The position numbers and the translations under genes were made by a program. From the NCBI GenBank assembly GCA_021292165.1, contig CM037877.1, positions 162,475,580 through 162,539,579 of the forward strand: a stretch of DNA of 64,000 nucleotides, given 5' to 3'. Below are positions 21,653 to 31,178 of the stretch, one piece after another. The DNA comes from Shinisaurus crocodilurus (taxonomy: Eukaryota > Chordata > Lepidosauria > Squamata > Shinisauridae). The notes below the pieces were generated by a model. The model saw nothing but the letters and a program-made list of their open reading frames with translations. It was not told where the DNA came from and searched no databases. How positions within the stretch are numbered: the stretch's first letter is position 1; every line of letters begins with the position of its first letter.

Positions 21653-23430
21653 TGAAACTAATTGAACCTCAAATATGTATATTAATGGATTTCTGACAAG
21701 CAACGAGAGTTTAGCAGGTATCTTTATATTTTGATCAAGGTGATCTAAATGGTCCATAGCTAGTCATCTTGTGACTCTATAATTTTTTGTGAATGATTCA
21801 CTGCTGAACTTAAGGGAATGTTGAAAGTAAGGAAACCGGTCTTGACTTAAACAGAGCTTAAACTGCTGTGAGTTTTAACATTAATGCTGCAATTACAGCT
21901 TCAATTGTAAAGGTGATGCTATATTTCAGACCTATGCTAACTAGTCTCTGAACCAGTAAGGCTGCTTATAGAAGACGAGTATCCTTTGCATGTGCTGAGC
22001 CCACTGTAGACTCACACTCACCCCTTTTTTTAGAAGTACAATAAATTCCACAGGGAATTGAGCTAAGGAGCAACTGATTTGTCCTGTCTTCCGCAGAAGC
22101 CAGCTATGCAGAATGCTGGCTGGCTGGCCTCTGTGGCAATCACAAAGCCACCTCCTTCCCTGTTCCCCAGCCAGCTGTGTAGAGTGCTGATTGCTTGGCT
22201 GTTGTGGCAATCACAAGCCATTTCTTTCCTCCCTGTTTGCAGGAATATTTCAAGTTTTGGGTTTTTATTTTATTTTATTATTTTTAAGAACAGCATAAAA
22301 AGGGCACCAACTAAAAATTAACCAGATTAAAAGGTGGATGTGTGTGTGTGTGTTTTAAAGCTGACACTCTGCTGAAGCATGGGAGATCGGAAAATCAGTG
22401 CTGGATTAGGAGCCAGATAATTGTGTCATTTTAGAGCAGCAAAGGCAAGGGGAAGTCAAGTTTGGCCTCACAGCCGTCAGAAAAATGCCCTGGCTGTAGG
22501 AAGAGACCAGTCACAGCAATTGCGACAGCTCCTGATCAGCTTGGCAGTGTTGCTGGCTGACTGGGTCCAGCTCTGGCCGGTTGCAGTAGTCTCAGTGGAT
22601 GGGCCAGCACTGCTGTCTCTCAGCCCAGGTATTATATTATGCCGGGGGCTTGCCAGGGCTCAGCTGCTTGCGCTTCTAGCACATGGGGAGGGGCAGCATC
22701 AGTGCAATGCTGCATTTTGTGGCTGGTGCCTGAAATGTTTGGCGCAAGAGAGACTACATGCAGTACCATAAATTGCAGGTCCTTCTTAATGAATGACCTA
22801 ATGACTGTTTTCAGGTGGGAAAAGGAATATGTCTCTCTTTAAAATGCTACGTGCACATGCTTTATACATTCTCTAATAGTAGATAATAGCATTTCAAATC
22901 ATTTTGGGGAAACCCACACTGTCAGTTTATGACGGCACATTAAAACTTTTGTACGTGTGAATGTATGCTTGTTGATTTATTTCTTTAACGCATTTATATC
23001 CCACCCTTTATCCTATCAGGATTTCAGGGTGATGCACAATCAGTTTACTAAATTTGTTGCTGATTCATTTAGTAGGATAACTGCAGTCTTGTTAGATGGA
23101 AGGGATTTTTTTTTCTTTTTATAAAGAAAAAAACACACTACATCTGGCCACATGTCGCTCACATGTTTTTACTTTTGGAAACCCATAGATGAACTTCCAG
23201 TAAATCTGCGGTTACGCATTGGAATGGATTGCAAAGAACACATTATTTTGTTCCAAAGTCAACAGCAAAGTGTTCTTCTACCGAATACGTGCAAAACTAT
23301 AGTTTTTAATTTGTGTATGAGTGAGTAGGAAGGAGAGAGAGAATCTGGAGTCGTCATGGCAGGGAGAAGGCTTGCATAAAAGTACTTCTTCCTGCCTGGC
23401 TTGTAAGCTTTCTACGAGTGTGGAGAAAGA
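21653..23430. other. Mostly unrecognised; internal 70-bp duplication
   Basis: Holds an approximate tandem duplication at about 22093-22230 (two 'gccagct...gtggcaatcacaa...gcca' units). A small L2-like tail fragment lies near 22985-23050 (reverse sense). A 116-codon frame at 22421 has no domain and no homologous repeat; I treat it as chance. Confidence 0.4.
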
Positions 23431-23472
<42 letters not shown>

Positions 23473-23480
23473 TGTGTGTG
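23431..23480. repeat. (GT)n microsatellite
   Basis: A GT dinucleotide run with a single interruption near 23470. Confidence 0.95.
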
Positions 23481-23483
23481 TAG

Positions 23484-23622
23484 GGCATGGGGGGGGGACA
23501 TGTGGCCCTCCAGATGTTCTTGGATTATAACTGCCATCAGCCCTAGCCAGCATAACCAATGGTAAGGGATGATGGGAGTTGTAGGCCAAGATATCCAGAG
23601 GGCCACAAGATGCCCACCCCTG
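23484..23622. mobile_element. Palindromic hAT-like MITE
   Basis: Arms contain 'tggccctccagatgttcttg' and its inverse 'gatatccagagggcca', with the 'gatgggagttgta' core, ending 'gcccacccctg'. Moderately decayed. Confidence 0.7.
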
Positions 23623-23705
23623 TACTAGACCAAAGATGAGCAATAATACAACCAACACCACCCCTTCCATCATCAATTCACACAGCCTGTGAGTTGTTGT
23701 TGTTG

Positions 23706-23706
<1 letters not shown>

Positions 23707-23749
<43 letters not shown>

Positions 23750-23900
23750 GTTTTATCCGGCCACCCTGGGCGATGTACATCAGATAAAAACAGGATAAAA
23801 TACATTTAAAACAGTATAACATTTTAAAATCTTAGCCCACCCCATATTCCCGCCTGAACAGCCAAGTTTTTAGTGAGCGGCGGAAGCTCAGCAGAGAAAG
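23707..23900 (-). mobile_element. L2 LINE 3' end with (ATG)n tail
   Basis: A run of ATG repeats (23707-23750) serves as the L2 tail. Beyond it, in reverse, come the 'catcgcccagggtggccgg' 3'UTR and the coding block for [17 protein letters not shown] sequence, as in the L2 at 2926-3545. It is the same subfamily, only about 150 bp long besides the tail. Confidence 0.8.
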
Positions 23901-24378
23901 TTCTCGTTACAATCCTAAAACACCTTCCCCACTGGGTGAATATCTTTCCCTCGTGACTTGAGTATATGATGGCAAAGTGTTACGTTGTGCTCCTCAAAGC
24001 CAGTCAAACAAGTTGTCTAATCCTGTACAGAACGGGCATTAGAAATTCCAACCAGGGCCAGTCCAAGACATTTTGCTGCCTGAGCTGGAGCCACTTAGGG
24101 ATTTCATACCTGTGAACCACTTAGGGATTGTATTATATTACGCAGTATGTAAGTATTACTAATAAATAACATCTGGAGGGTCACAAGTTGCCCACCCCTG
24201 GTGTAGGTGGAATGCTTTCAAACATAAAATGTTCATACCAAGATAATCTAACCTACTACTCTGTTTATAGCAGAGGCCTTCAGCCTCTGGCTACCTGAAG
24301 GCATCTCCAATGTCCACATCCCGTCTAAGTCCGTATCATAATGGCCCCTACTTGGTTTGAGATGTGGACCTTCTAAGG

Positions 24379-25050
24379 CAGAGATGAGGAACCTCTGGCC
24401 TGTGGGCACAATTTGGCCCATGAAGCCTTCCTATCTGGCCCCCGGTGTCGTCTCCGACTGCCCCCCTCCGCAGCCTTGCCACTTGCTTACTTATGAGGTG
24501 GCTATGTGTTCCCTGCCTTTCTCTTTGTTTTGTCCCTACTGCCTCTTCTACTCACTGCTGCAGGTGAGCAGTTCTTGTAGAGGGCTTTCCTGACCCTCCA
24601 GCCATCCCTCCTTCAGCTCCCTTTCAGCAGCTTTCTCCAGTTCCCAAGCTGGAAAAGAAAAAGAAAATGGTCCAAGGAGGCCTTCTTAAAAGGGAAACAA
24701 CTTCTTAAAAGGGCAACGCTAGTGCTGGAAGGGAGTAATAGTTTGGGAGAAGGGTAAAAATTATTTGGGGTGATCTGTGGGTAGGTTTCAATTAGGTGGG
24801 GGTCAATTTATTGAAGTCACAGGAATCAGGATGGTTAATTATTGTTTGTAAGAAAAAAATTGGGGGTGCAGAGAAAATTTAGGAGGGCCAGGTCCCCCTT
24901 AGCCCAGTGCGTGTGTGTGTGTGTGAGTGAGAGAGAGAGGTGGCCCCACCTACTTTGGGCTCTAGCCCCACTCACTGCTGGCATGTGGCCCCTGGCACAC
25001 TTCTGCAGAGTCCATGTGGCTCTGGGGCTGAAAAAGGTTCCCCACCCCTG
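24379..25050. mobile_element. hAT-like non-autonomous element
   Basis: The ends 'cagagatgaggaacctctgg' and 'aaaaaggttccccacccctg' are inverted copies. The flanks TTCTAAGG and TTTTAACG agree at 6 of 8 positions, consistent with an old 8-bp duplication. The inside has CT-rich segments and a short GT/GA run at 24908-24938, with no transposase frame. Confidence 0.65.
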
Positions 25051-25118
25051 TTTTAACGCATGCCCTGTAAACTGTGTTTGGATAATAAGAGCCCTAAGAA
25101 GGGCAGATGGATTGGTAT

Positions 25119-25269
25119 AACCCAACCTGGTGTCCTCCCGATGTGTTGGACTACAACTCCCATCATCTTCAGCCAGCATGATCATCTAAAGCCAGTATGA
25201 CCGTGCTGGCAGGGGATCATGGGAGTTGTAGTCAAGCACATCCAGAGGGTGCCAGGTTTGGGAAGGGTG
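25119..25269. mobile_element. Palindromic hAT-like MITE
   Basis: Arms 'cccaacctggtgtcctcccg' and 'gccaggtttgggaaggg' enclose 'gttggactacaactcccatc' and its inverse. Near the centre 'ccagcatgatcatc' and 'ccagtatgaccgtg' suggest a small internal duplication. Confidence 0.7.
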
Positions 25270-26114
25270 GAGTAGTTTCAGTGCCCCCTCAGATTTTTGA
25301 AGCACCGGCTGCCACCATAGATGGTAGGCCAAGTTGGGCAGTGTCTTGGCACCCCATTGTTTAAAATGAGTACAGTCAAGACCTTGCAAGTTGCCAGAGT
25401 TTGGTTCAGAAGGAGGACTTAGCTCAAAGTCTTCTGCCAGTGATTTTGAATTGGTGTCTGGGGTTTGTAGTAAAAATTGATCAAAGGCTGCCCACCACCA
25501 CTGGTCAGAGTCATTCTGTCACAGCACCAAGTTCTGAACATGTGTGCTCTTAAAAACTGAAATGAGATTCTCGGGATTTTGTTTTGGAGACAATGGCTTG
25601 GATCCAATGGAGTAATAGCACGAGGGCAAGGCACTTCCACTCAGCCAAACTCAGTCTCTTCATTTATACCAATTTCCTCCTCCTCACTGCAGCCCCCTTG
25701 CCACATGCCATGCTTGTTCAGAGGGCCCCCTTAACCTCCAGGAGTGCTTTCCTGAGGAGGGTGGTGGTGGAAGAGGCTGCAGCAAGGCTATGTTGGATCC
25801 AAGTCTATACCTGCAGGTCTCTATGCTACAAGGGAGCAAGCTCCACTCCCATTGAGGCCAATAAGGCTTTCTTCTGAGGAAATAAAGTTGGGGAAACATA
25901 GTTTTCTACTGCACAGATGGAATGTTATTTTAGCTTCCCAAAGGTCTTGTGCAGATACTATAAAATGTCACTCTTTACATTTTTAAACGATCTGCTATTG
26001 CAGCTTTCCTGGATTTTCCACAGTGCGTTAGAACTTATTCAAAAGTACTAAAATTAGAATCATGTAACAAAAATTACTGTGTTACTGATAAGTTGCACTG
26101 TTGCACAATATATG

Positions 26115-26154
<40 letters not shown>

Positions 26155-26465
26155 AGGCAGTTCTACTTACATAGGCAGTTTCCATACCCTGGGGAGCAGG
26201 TATTGCACTGGGGTATTGCACTAAAACAGGCATGCTGGACGAGCTAGTGATAGACTTTGAATTACAGTGTGGAACTAGAGAGAATAAAACCTGTATCTAG
26301 AATGTAACTCCTTTTCTCTTAGATTATTCCCCAATAGAAAGGTTTTCTTTTTTAAAATGATGCTGGCTATCTCTATTTTTGGTGTGGTGTAAAAAGAGAA
26401 CCTATAATTACTTCTTTTTACAACATGACTTTTCAAAGAATTATTTTTTTTACTTCTCTTTGCAG
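25270..26465. other. Intron-like sequence upstream of the exon
   Basis: No classifiable repeat except the AT/AG microsatellite at 26108-26154. It ends in a pyrimidine tract, with a possible branch point 'acatgact' at about 26424 and the acceptor AG at 26464-26465. Confidence 0.5.
26108..26154. repeat. (TA)n-(GA)n microsatellite
   Basis: A TA run that passes directly into a GA run. Confidence 0.9.
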
Positions 26466-26577
26466 ATAATCAGAAATCTGGAAGACTCTTTCAAAGCATC
26501 TACAATAGGGCTCCCCCCCCCCCCATCAACAAAGAACTACAAAGGAAGTCAACTTGAGAAACCCTAGTCTGGCAAAA
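26466..26577 (+). other. 5'UTR part of a spliced exon, with acceptor
   Basis: Preceded by the tract 'ttttttttacttctctttgc' and AG. The 112 bases before the ATG have no upstream ATG and carry an in-frame TAG at 26506-26508, so translation must begin at the ATG at 26578 in this frame. A C-run sits at 26513-26524. The acceptor means that at least one untranslated exon lies upstream, outside or unrecognised in this window. Confidence 0.65.
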
Positions 26578-26638
26578 ATGACTTCAAGTTGCATCATTCC
26601 AGTGTTTGCTTTGATGATCGGGTGTTTAGCATCTGCAG
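26578..26638 (+). CDS. First coding exon, signal peptide of an unidentified secreted or membrane protein
   Basis: The ATG has A at -3. Twenty codons give a short polar start (MTSSC), a hydrophobic core (IIPVFALMIGCL) and the end ASA, which satisfies the small-x-small rule for signal peptidase. The exon then stops one base into the next codon at a consensus donor CAG/GTAAGT (26639 on), so the intron is phase 1. Phase-1 junctions right after a signal peptide are typical of genes for Ig, FN3 or TGF-beta-receptor-type extracellular domains. The pattern loosely recalls the signal peptides of type I activin receptors, but such sequences are too poorly conserved to name the gene. The next exon was not found in the window, so the intron would exceed 37 kb. 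Confidence 0.6.
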
Positions 26639-26690
26639 GTAAGTGGTGTTATATTAATTAAGACTTCACTGTAATTCATGTTGTGAACCA

Positions 26691-27078
26691 GTGCTGGCTC
26701 CAGGTTTTTGAGGGCCCTTGGGCAAGGCACCCTCAATGGGCTTCCCTTCCTCCCTCAGTGAGTCTACCATCTCACCACCATTGTCACCAGCTGCTATTGC
26801 TCCTCCTCCTCCTCGCCGCCTCCTCCTCCTCCTCCTCCTCCTCCTCCTCCTCCTCCTCGCTATCGTTTGCTTGCTTGACAAGCAGAGAGCCGGTGAGCAA
26901 GCAGGCAGTGGCATCTACTGCTCCACCTTCTCACCACCATTGTTGTCTGGGGCAGAGCAAGAGGCAGCTGAACAAAATGCTTGCAATGGTGAAAGGGAAG
27001 AACAAGTCCAGGGGGCTCTTGTCAGTGGGCCCCTACTGGGGTGTGACCCCTCAGCAGGTGCCCGACCATGCCTACCTT
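26691..27078. repeat. Unclassified repeat with (TCC)n core
   Basis: Starts 'ccagtgctggctccaggttt' and ends near 'caggtgcccgaccatgcc', both recognisable as repetitive vertebrate-type sequence. It contains a TCC/CTC run at about 26796-26857, which gives the leucine- and serine-rich open frames. It begins about 50 bases after the exon donor, so it lies at the start of the intron. The ends were not defined. Confidence 0.45.
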
Positions 27079-27489
27079 TGATGCTAGCCCTTTTGTGAAC
27101 ACTTGGAATTGATTGCAAATTGCATTTTTGTTCTAAACCAATAGAGGCATTTAGATCAACTGCCTTTTATGCTGAGCTGTGGAACACCACTGGGACTCTC
27201 TGGCTTGAAGGAGGCCCACGTGGCTGCAGGCAGTCTCCGGCTGGGACAACTGTGTGCCATGGCACTGGGGAATGATGTCACCCCAGAGTGCCAATGGCAC
27301 ATGGGCCAGCCCAGCTTGACAGAAGAACCGCACCTGCAGGCAGTTAGGGTCAGCAGCAGTGCCACATCTCAGGGAGATAAGAGGCAGACAGGGAAAGATA
27401 CTGGCGGAACCAATAGAAGCAGAGATGGAGGCAGAAAGCAGACTGAGGAGGAACGGAGAAGGACTGAGTGGAGAAACAAAGGCAGTTGG

Positions 27490-27855
27490 CTTGTTCTAGG
27501 TCAATTTCTTTGTTTCAGCTATCAAAGGGAGCAGCCAAGTGGAGTAGGTAACATACAAGGAAACTGACAAGATGAGACTGTATATTTACACATGGTTCCC
27601 AGGGACCTTTAGGTGCACCTACTTTTGCTGCTCCCCCTCCCCCCCTGTACCTGTACTTTTCAGTTGACAACTCAGCAATTGGCCCCTGGCAACTGTGCAT
27701 AAATTAGCCGATATGTAGTCTCTCCGTGTCAGTTTCCATGTATGTTACCTACCTATGCCACTCCCTTTGACAGCTGAAACATGCAAGAAAATTTACCTGG
27801 CAAGACTGCACATATTGGACAGCCGCAAGAGTGCCCTTGCGACAGACAGACGACA

Positions 27856-27893
<38 letters not shown>

Positions 27894-28205
27894 AATAATA
27901 ATAAAAAGTTACAAATAGAATTGCACAATTTTCAGGGGCTGAAAAATAATACGACCCCGATTGTGCATTTTTGAGGCTCCAAAAAATAAAAATAAAAACA
28001 GTGGCGAACAAAAATGGGTAGCGATCGGAGCGGGGAGGGGGAGACAAGATGGGTTCTGCCACAAAGGGCACTGGGATACTGGCTGGAGACTGAGGGGGAA
28101 GGATGGGGAGAACAAGCCATGGTGAGCCTAATCATCTGTTGGGTGCACTCTGGGTTGTTCCGCCAGCAACCCACACTGCATAGGCTAGGTAGTTTAGCAT
28201 GTTGT
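27490..28205 (-). mobile_element. 'GGTTTGCAC'-family DNA element with GAT array
   Basis: In reverse orientation it matches 32867-33430 over its length: 'ccagtgccctttgtggcaga', 'cccctgaaaattgtgcaatt', 'gcactcttgcggctgtccaa' and the palindromic 'ggtaacatacatggaaactg' block. Its outer end reads 'gcaggtttgcacaacatgct' in reverse. A GAT/AAT trinucleotide array at 27856-27904 has grown inside this copy only. No transposase frame. Confidence 0.65.
27856..27904. repeat. (GAT)n-(AAT)n microsatellite
   Basis: A GAT run changing to AAT. Reverse translation gives the poly-His/poly-Tyr frame, so that frame is an artefact. Confidence 0.95.
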
Positions 28206-28501
28206 GCAAACCTGCCCAGTGAGTGGACAGTCGAAGAAGGTTGGAGAACAGACTAGCAGCAGGAGTGATGTCTTTTTGCTCAAACTTTTTTTCACAGACC
28301 ACTTGAACGTTGCTGAGTGTCTTGGGAGACCACTTAGTAAACTTTTGGGGTTTTCTGGTCATACAAATCAGTTACATACAGAACTTCTATTTTAATACTA
28401 TTTTCCGATATACAATTTTCCAGTATACCAATATCAAAACCAGTGCCATATTATGAAAATCGTGGGTCTTAGGCCAGGTCCCTGAGAAAGACCCTTTTAA
28501 C

Positions 28502-29096
28502 CAGGGATGTTGAAGAGTCCTTGGTCTCGAGTCACGAGTCGAGTCACGAGTCTTTGGACCCGAGTCTCAAGTCCGAGTCCGAGTCCTTGGTCCAAAATGG
28601 TGACTCCCGAGTCACGAGTCACTCCCAAAGCCGACTCCACGAGTCCCTATTAAAATCCATGGGTTTTTTCCCCAACAAAATAAGGCTACTTCAGATATGT
28701 GGCTTAAATAAATTCTAGGCACAAGTGTGCCTTTTTATCTCAAAACTCTGCCACTGATTTTGGCAAGAACAGACCAGGCAGACACACCCAAAATAACCAG
28801 ACAGGCAGAGGAGGCAGGGAACCCCAAAGCAGGCAGGCAGAGGCAGCCAAACCCAAAAATGTCTGAAAGGTTGCATTTCAGGAAAATGATTTTTAAAAAT
28901 AAAATCTTCGCCGGCGATCGCACTCCTCTCCACTCCTTCTGGCACAGCCCAGGGATGTTGAAGAGTCCTTGGTCTCGAGTCCCGAGTCGAGTCTCGAGTC
29001 CCATTAAAAATATTGGGACTTGAGTGGGACTCGAGTCAGAGGGGGGACTCAGTCCGACTCACGAGTCGAGTCCTGGAGTCCGAGTCCCCATCCCTG
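28502..29096 (+). mobile_element. Composite hAT-like element with GACTCG words (copy 1)
   Basis: 595 bp, beginning CAGGGATG and ending CATCCCTG, flanked by CTTTTAAC and CTTTTCAC (7 of 8), which fits hAT. Both terminal regions are dense in the words GAGTC, CGAGTC and GACTCG. A second copy of the left terminus occurs inside at about 28952 ('cagggatgttgaagagtcct'), so 28952-29096 is itself a complete small unit. No transposase frame. It matches 56466-57059 in opposite orientation. Confidence 0.85.
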
Positions 29097-29104
29097 CTTT
29101 TCAC

Positions 29105-29302
29105 TGGGTGTGTCTGCCTGGTCTGTTCTTGCCAAAATCAGTGGCAGAGTTTTGAGATAAAAAGGCACACTTGTGCCTAGAATTTATTTAAGCCACATAT
29201 CTGAAGTACCGGTAGCCTTATTTTGTTGGGGAAAAAACCCATGGATTTTAATAGGGACTCGTGGCTTTGGGAGTGACTCGTGACTCGGGAGTCACCATTT
29301 TG
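29105..29302 (-). mobile_element. Inverted partial copy of the GACTCG element
   Basis: 198 bases that are the reverse complement of 28593-28790. The only differences I see are two 6-base indels (one gain near 29214 and one loss near 29258). It lacks both element termini, yet is bordered by CTTTTCAC on the left and CTTTTAAC (29303-29310) on the right, that is, by the element's own target-site sequence. Together with 28593-28790 it forms a long inverted repeat with a 314-base spacer. Confidence 0.85.
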
Positions 29303-29702
29303 CTTTTAACTGATCAATGTTTAGTGTAAAATTAGTATACTGCACCACCAGCTCTATATTATGAAAATAATGGGCCTGAGGCCAGGGCCTTGTTAGTCTG
29401 TTTGATAATCTGGCCCTGGTGAAAATGGCCTTACTCTCTGTTGACAGAATCAAATAAATCAAGCGCAGGGTCAAGTATAGATATTCTTGTCTGTTCTGCA
29501 ACCTTTCTTTGGACCATCTCCATGGAGCTTGCGGACCACCAGTGGTCTGTGGACCACAGTTTGAGAACCTCTGCCCTAGAGCGTATAGTTAGGATTTGGA
29601 ATAGGTTCCATTCTTTTTCTGCCTGGATTTATGATGCAGTAATGCTAGCATATGACAGTTTATCCTGCTGGCTTTCAGTGTGAACACTGTCTTAGTGTTG
29701 GG

Positions 29703-29877
29703 AGGGGCCATGGCTCAGAGGTAAACTATGTGCTTTGCATGCAGAAGGTCCCAGGTTCGATTCCTAGGTAGGGCAGGAAAATCTTCTGCCTGTAACTCTG
29801 GAAAGCCTCTGCCAGTCAGTGTCGACGGCAGATGGACCAATGGTCTGACTCCGTGTAAGGCAGCTTCCTATGTTCCT
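29703..29877 (+). mobile_element. tRNA-Ala SINE
   Basis: 'aggggccatggctcagaggt', 'gctttgcatgcagaaggtcc', a B-box 'caggttcgattcc' and the tail 'gatggaccaatggtctgact' and 'ggcagcttcctatgttcc'. A small deletion follows the B-box, where the 'ggcatctcca' segment is absent. Confidence 0.88.
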
Positions 29878-30559
29878 GTCTTGGTATGGAACAGAAAGGC
29901 AGCTAGTGAAGAGATGAGGCTTATTGATTCGCTGTGTTGTGCTACCTTCTGACCCAAGATATGAAAATACGTATCACCTCAGATACATGCAAACCTGCAA
30001 CAAGCTTCATACAGGTTTCCTAATCAATGGCATTCTGAAAATGATTCTGGTGTGTACAAGTGGCGACAGCCGCTGCCTTGTGTTTTTGTTCTGGCACAAA
30101 AGTATAGAGGCCAGAAATGGTCATCAGGGAAGTGGCCAAGTGCAGATGATGTAGTGGGGAGACTGGACAGTGGACGGATGGCTGGTTTAAATTGAAGATG
30201 TCCTCATTGTGGAAACGATGACCAATTGCAATGGGAGACGTGTCTGAGCAATAAAGTGCATTACAAGCTGGCCTCTTTTTTTTCTTTTTTTTTTCATCAA
30301 TTACATGGAAAAGAATACTCTTTTTCAAGAATGTGTTTAAACCTTCTGGGACTTTCTCCAGCATTGAACTTCACTGAAGGCATACAGCCAGTGCTAACTC
30401 CGATTCATTAACGTTACGTGATGCTTGGATGTTGTAATGGTCTTATTTTGTGGCAAATAAACATGTAAAAATAGGGTAAGCGTGTCTGGCTCTAAGGGTG
30501 ATGTGCTGCAGTGAGATGTAAGGCAGGATATTGATTATTAACAACATTATGTAGGCTGT
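29878..30559. other. No recognised feature
   Basis: Mixed sequence with a T-rich stretch near 30270. No exon or repeat assigned. Confidence 0.4.
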
Positions 30560-30712
30560 ATCGCTCTTCAGAATGTTCAGAGCATGTCATATGTATTATC
30601 TCAGTTATCCTTACAACGAACTTGGAAGGTAGATCAGAATTCTTATTCCCCCTATTTCAGAGGGATGGGTGGAGGGTTTGCCTAAGGCCATAGTGAGATT
30701 TGAACAAGAGGC
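30560..30712 (-). mobile_element. MIR-like SINE fragment
   Basis: Antisense of the MIR core: 'atgtattatctcagttatcc', 'ttacaacgaacttggaaggt', 'attcttattccccctatttc' and 'gtgagatttgaacaag' fit the MIR order in reverse. Old and partial. Confidence 0.6.
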
Positions 30713-30784
30713 TTAGGCTGCAGTCTTGTTCACCCTGACCTGAGAATAAGCCCTAATAACACAGGGGGGGGGGTTACCTTTGAG

Positions 30785-30934
30785 TAAACGTATTCATTCA
30801 TTTCTTTCATTTCTATACCGCCCAATAGCTCAAAGCTCTCTGGGCTGTTCACAAAAATTGAAACCCCAAAATACAATATAACAAAAACATAATAATTTTT
30901 TTTTAACATACAATATTTTAAAAGTATTTAAAAC

Positions 30935-30982
<48 letters not shown>

Positions 30983-31178
30983 ACCCAGTTACAAGAAGAT
31001 ACTGGGACCTGATAAAACAATTGACATTAAAAACCCCATCATATGCCATCAAATGCCTGGGAATAGGGGGAAGTATTAACCTGGCACTGAAAAGACGACA
31101 AAGCTGGTACCAAGTGGACCTCAGTGGGGAGTGCATTCCACAATCGGGCTACCACTGAGAAGGCCACTATATAGGATT
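30785..31178 (-). mobile_element. L2-type LINE 3' end with (CA)n
   Basis: 'ataccgcccaatagctcaaa', 'tctctgggctgttcacaaaa' is the common L2-like 3' end in reverse. Near 31110 'ggagtgcattccacaatcgg' and 'gagaaggccact' match the reversed FSV.AP.LW block. The CA run at 30938-30981 lies inside. Confidence 0.65.
30938..30981. repeat. (CA)n microsatellite
   Basis: CA dinucleotide run inside an L2 relic. Confidence 0.95.

Larger units (their letters stand above)
28270..29580. mobile_element. Possible old hAT element hosting the GACTCG element
   Basis: The right end (about 29500-29578) in reverse reads 'gcagaggttctcaaactgtg' and 'gtccacagaccactggtgg'. The left end (about 28270) has 'tgctcaaac' and 'cacagaccacttgaacg'. 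Between them only about 300 bases are not explained by the younger insertion. A segment 'tattatgaaaat...tgggtcttaggccagg' occurs on both sides. Assignment is tentative. Confidence 0.4.

Noticed and set aside
26683..27098. Open frames of about 130 codons with poly-Leu and poly-Ser
   Set aside because: They are translations of a TCC-rich repeat within an interspersed element, immediately downstream of the exon donor.
27169..27567. 132-codon forward frame
   Set aside because: No domain; it runs into a DNA-element copy at its 3' end; composition is not coding-like.
28500..29060. GAGTC-rich arrays as a CRISPR-like or satellite array
   Set aside because: Spacing is irregular, there are no unique spacers, and the arrays are the termini of a hAT-like element with target duplications.
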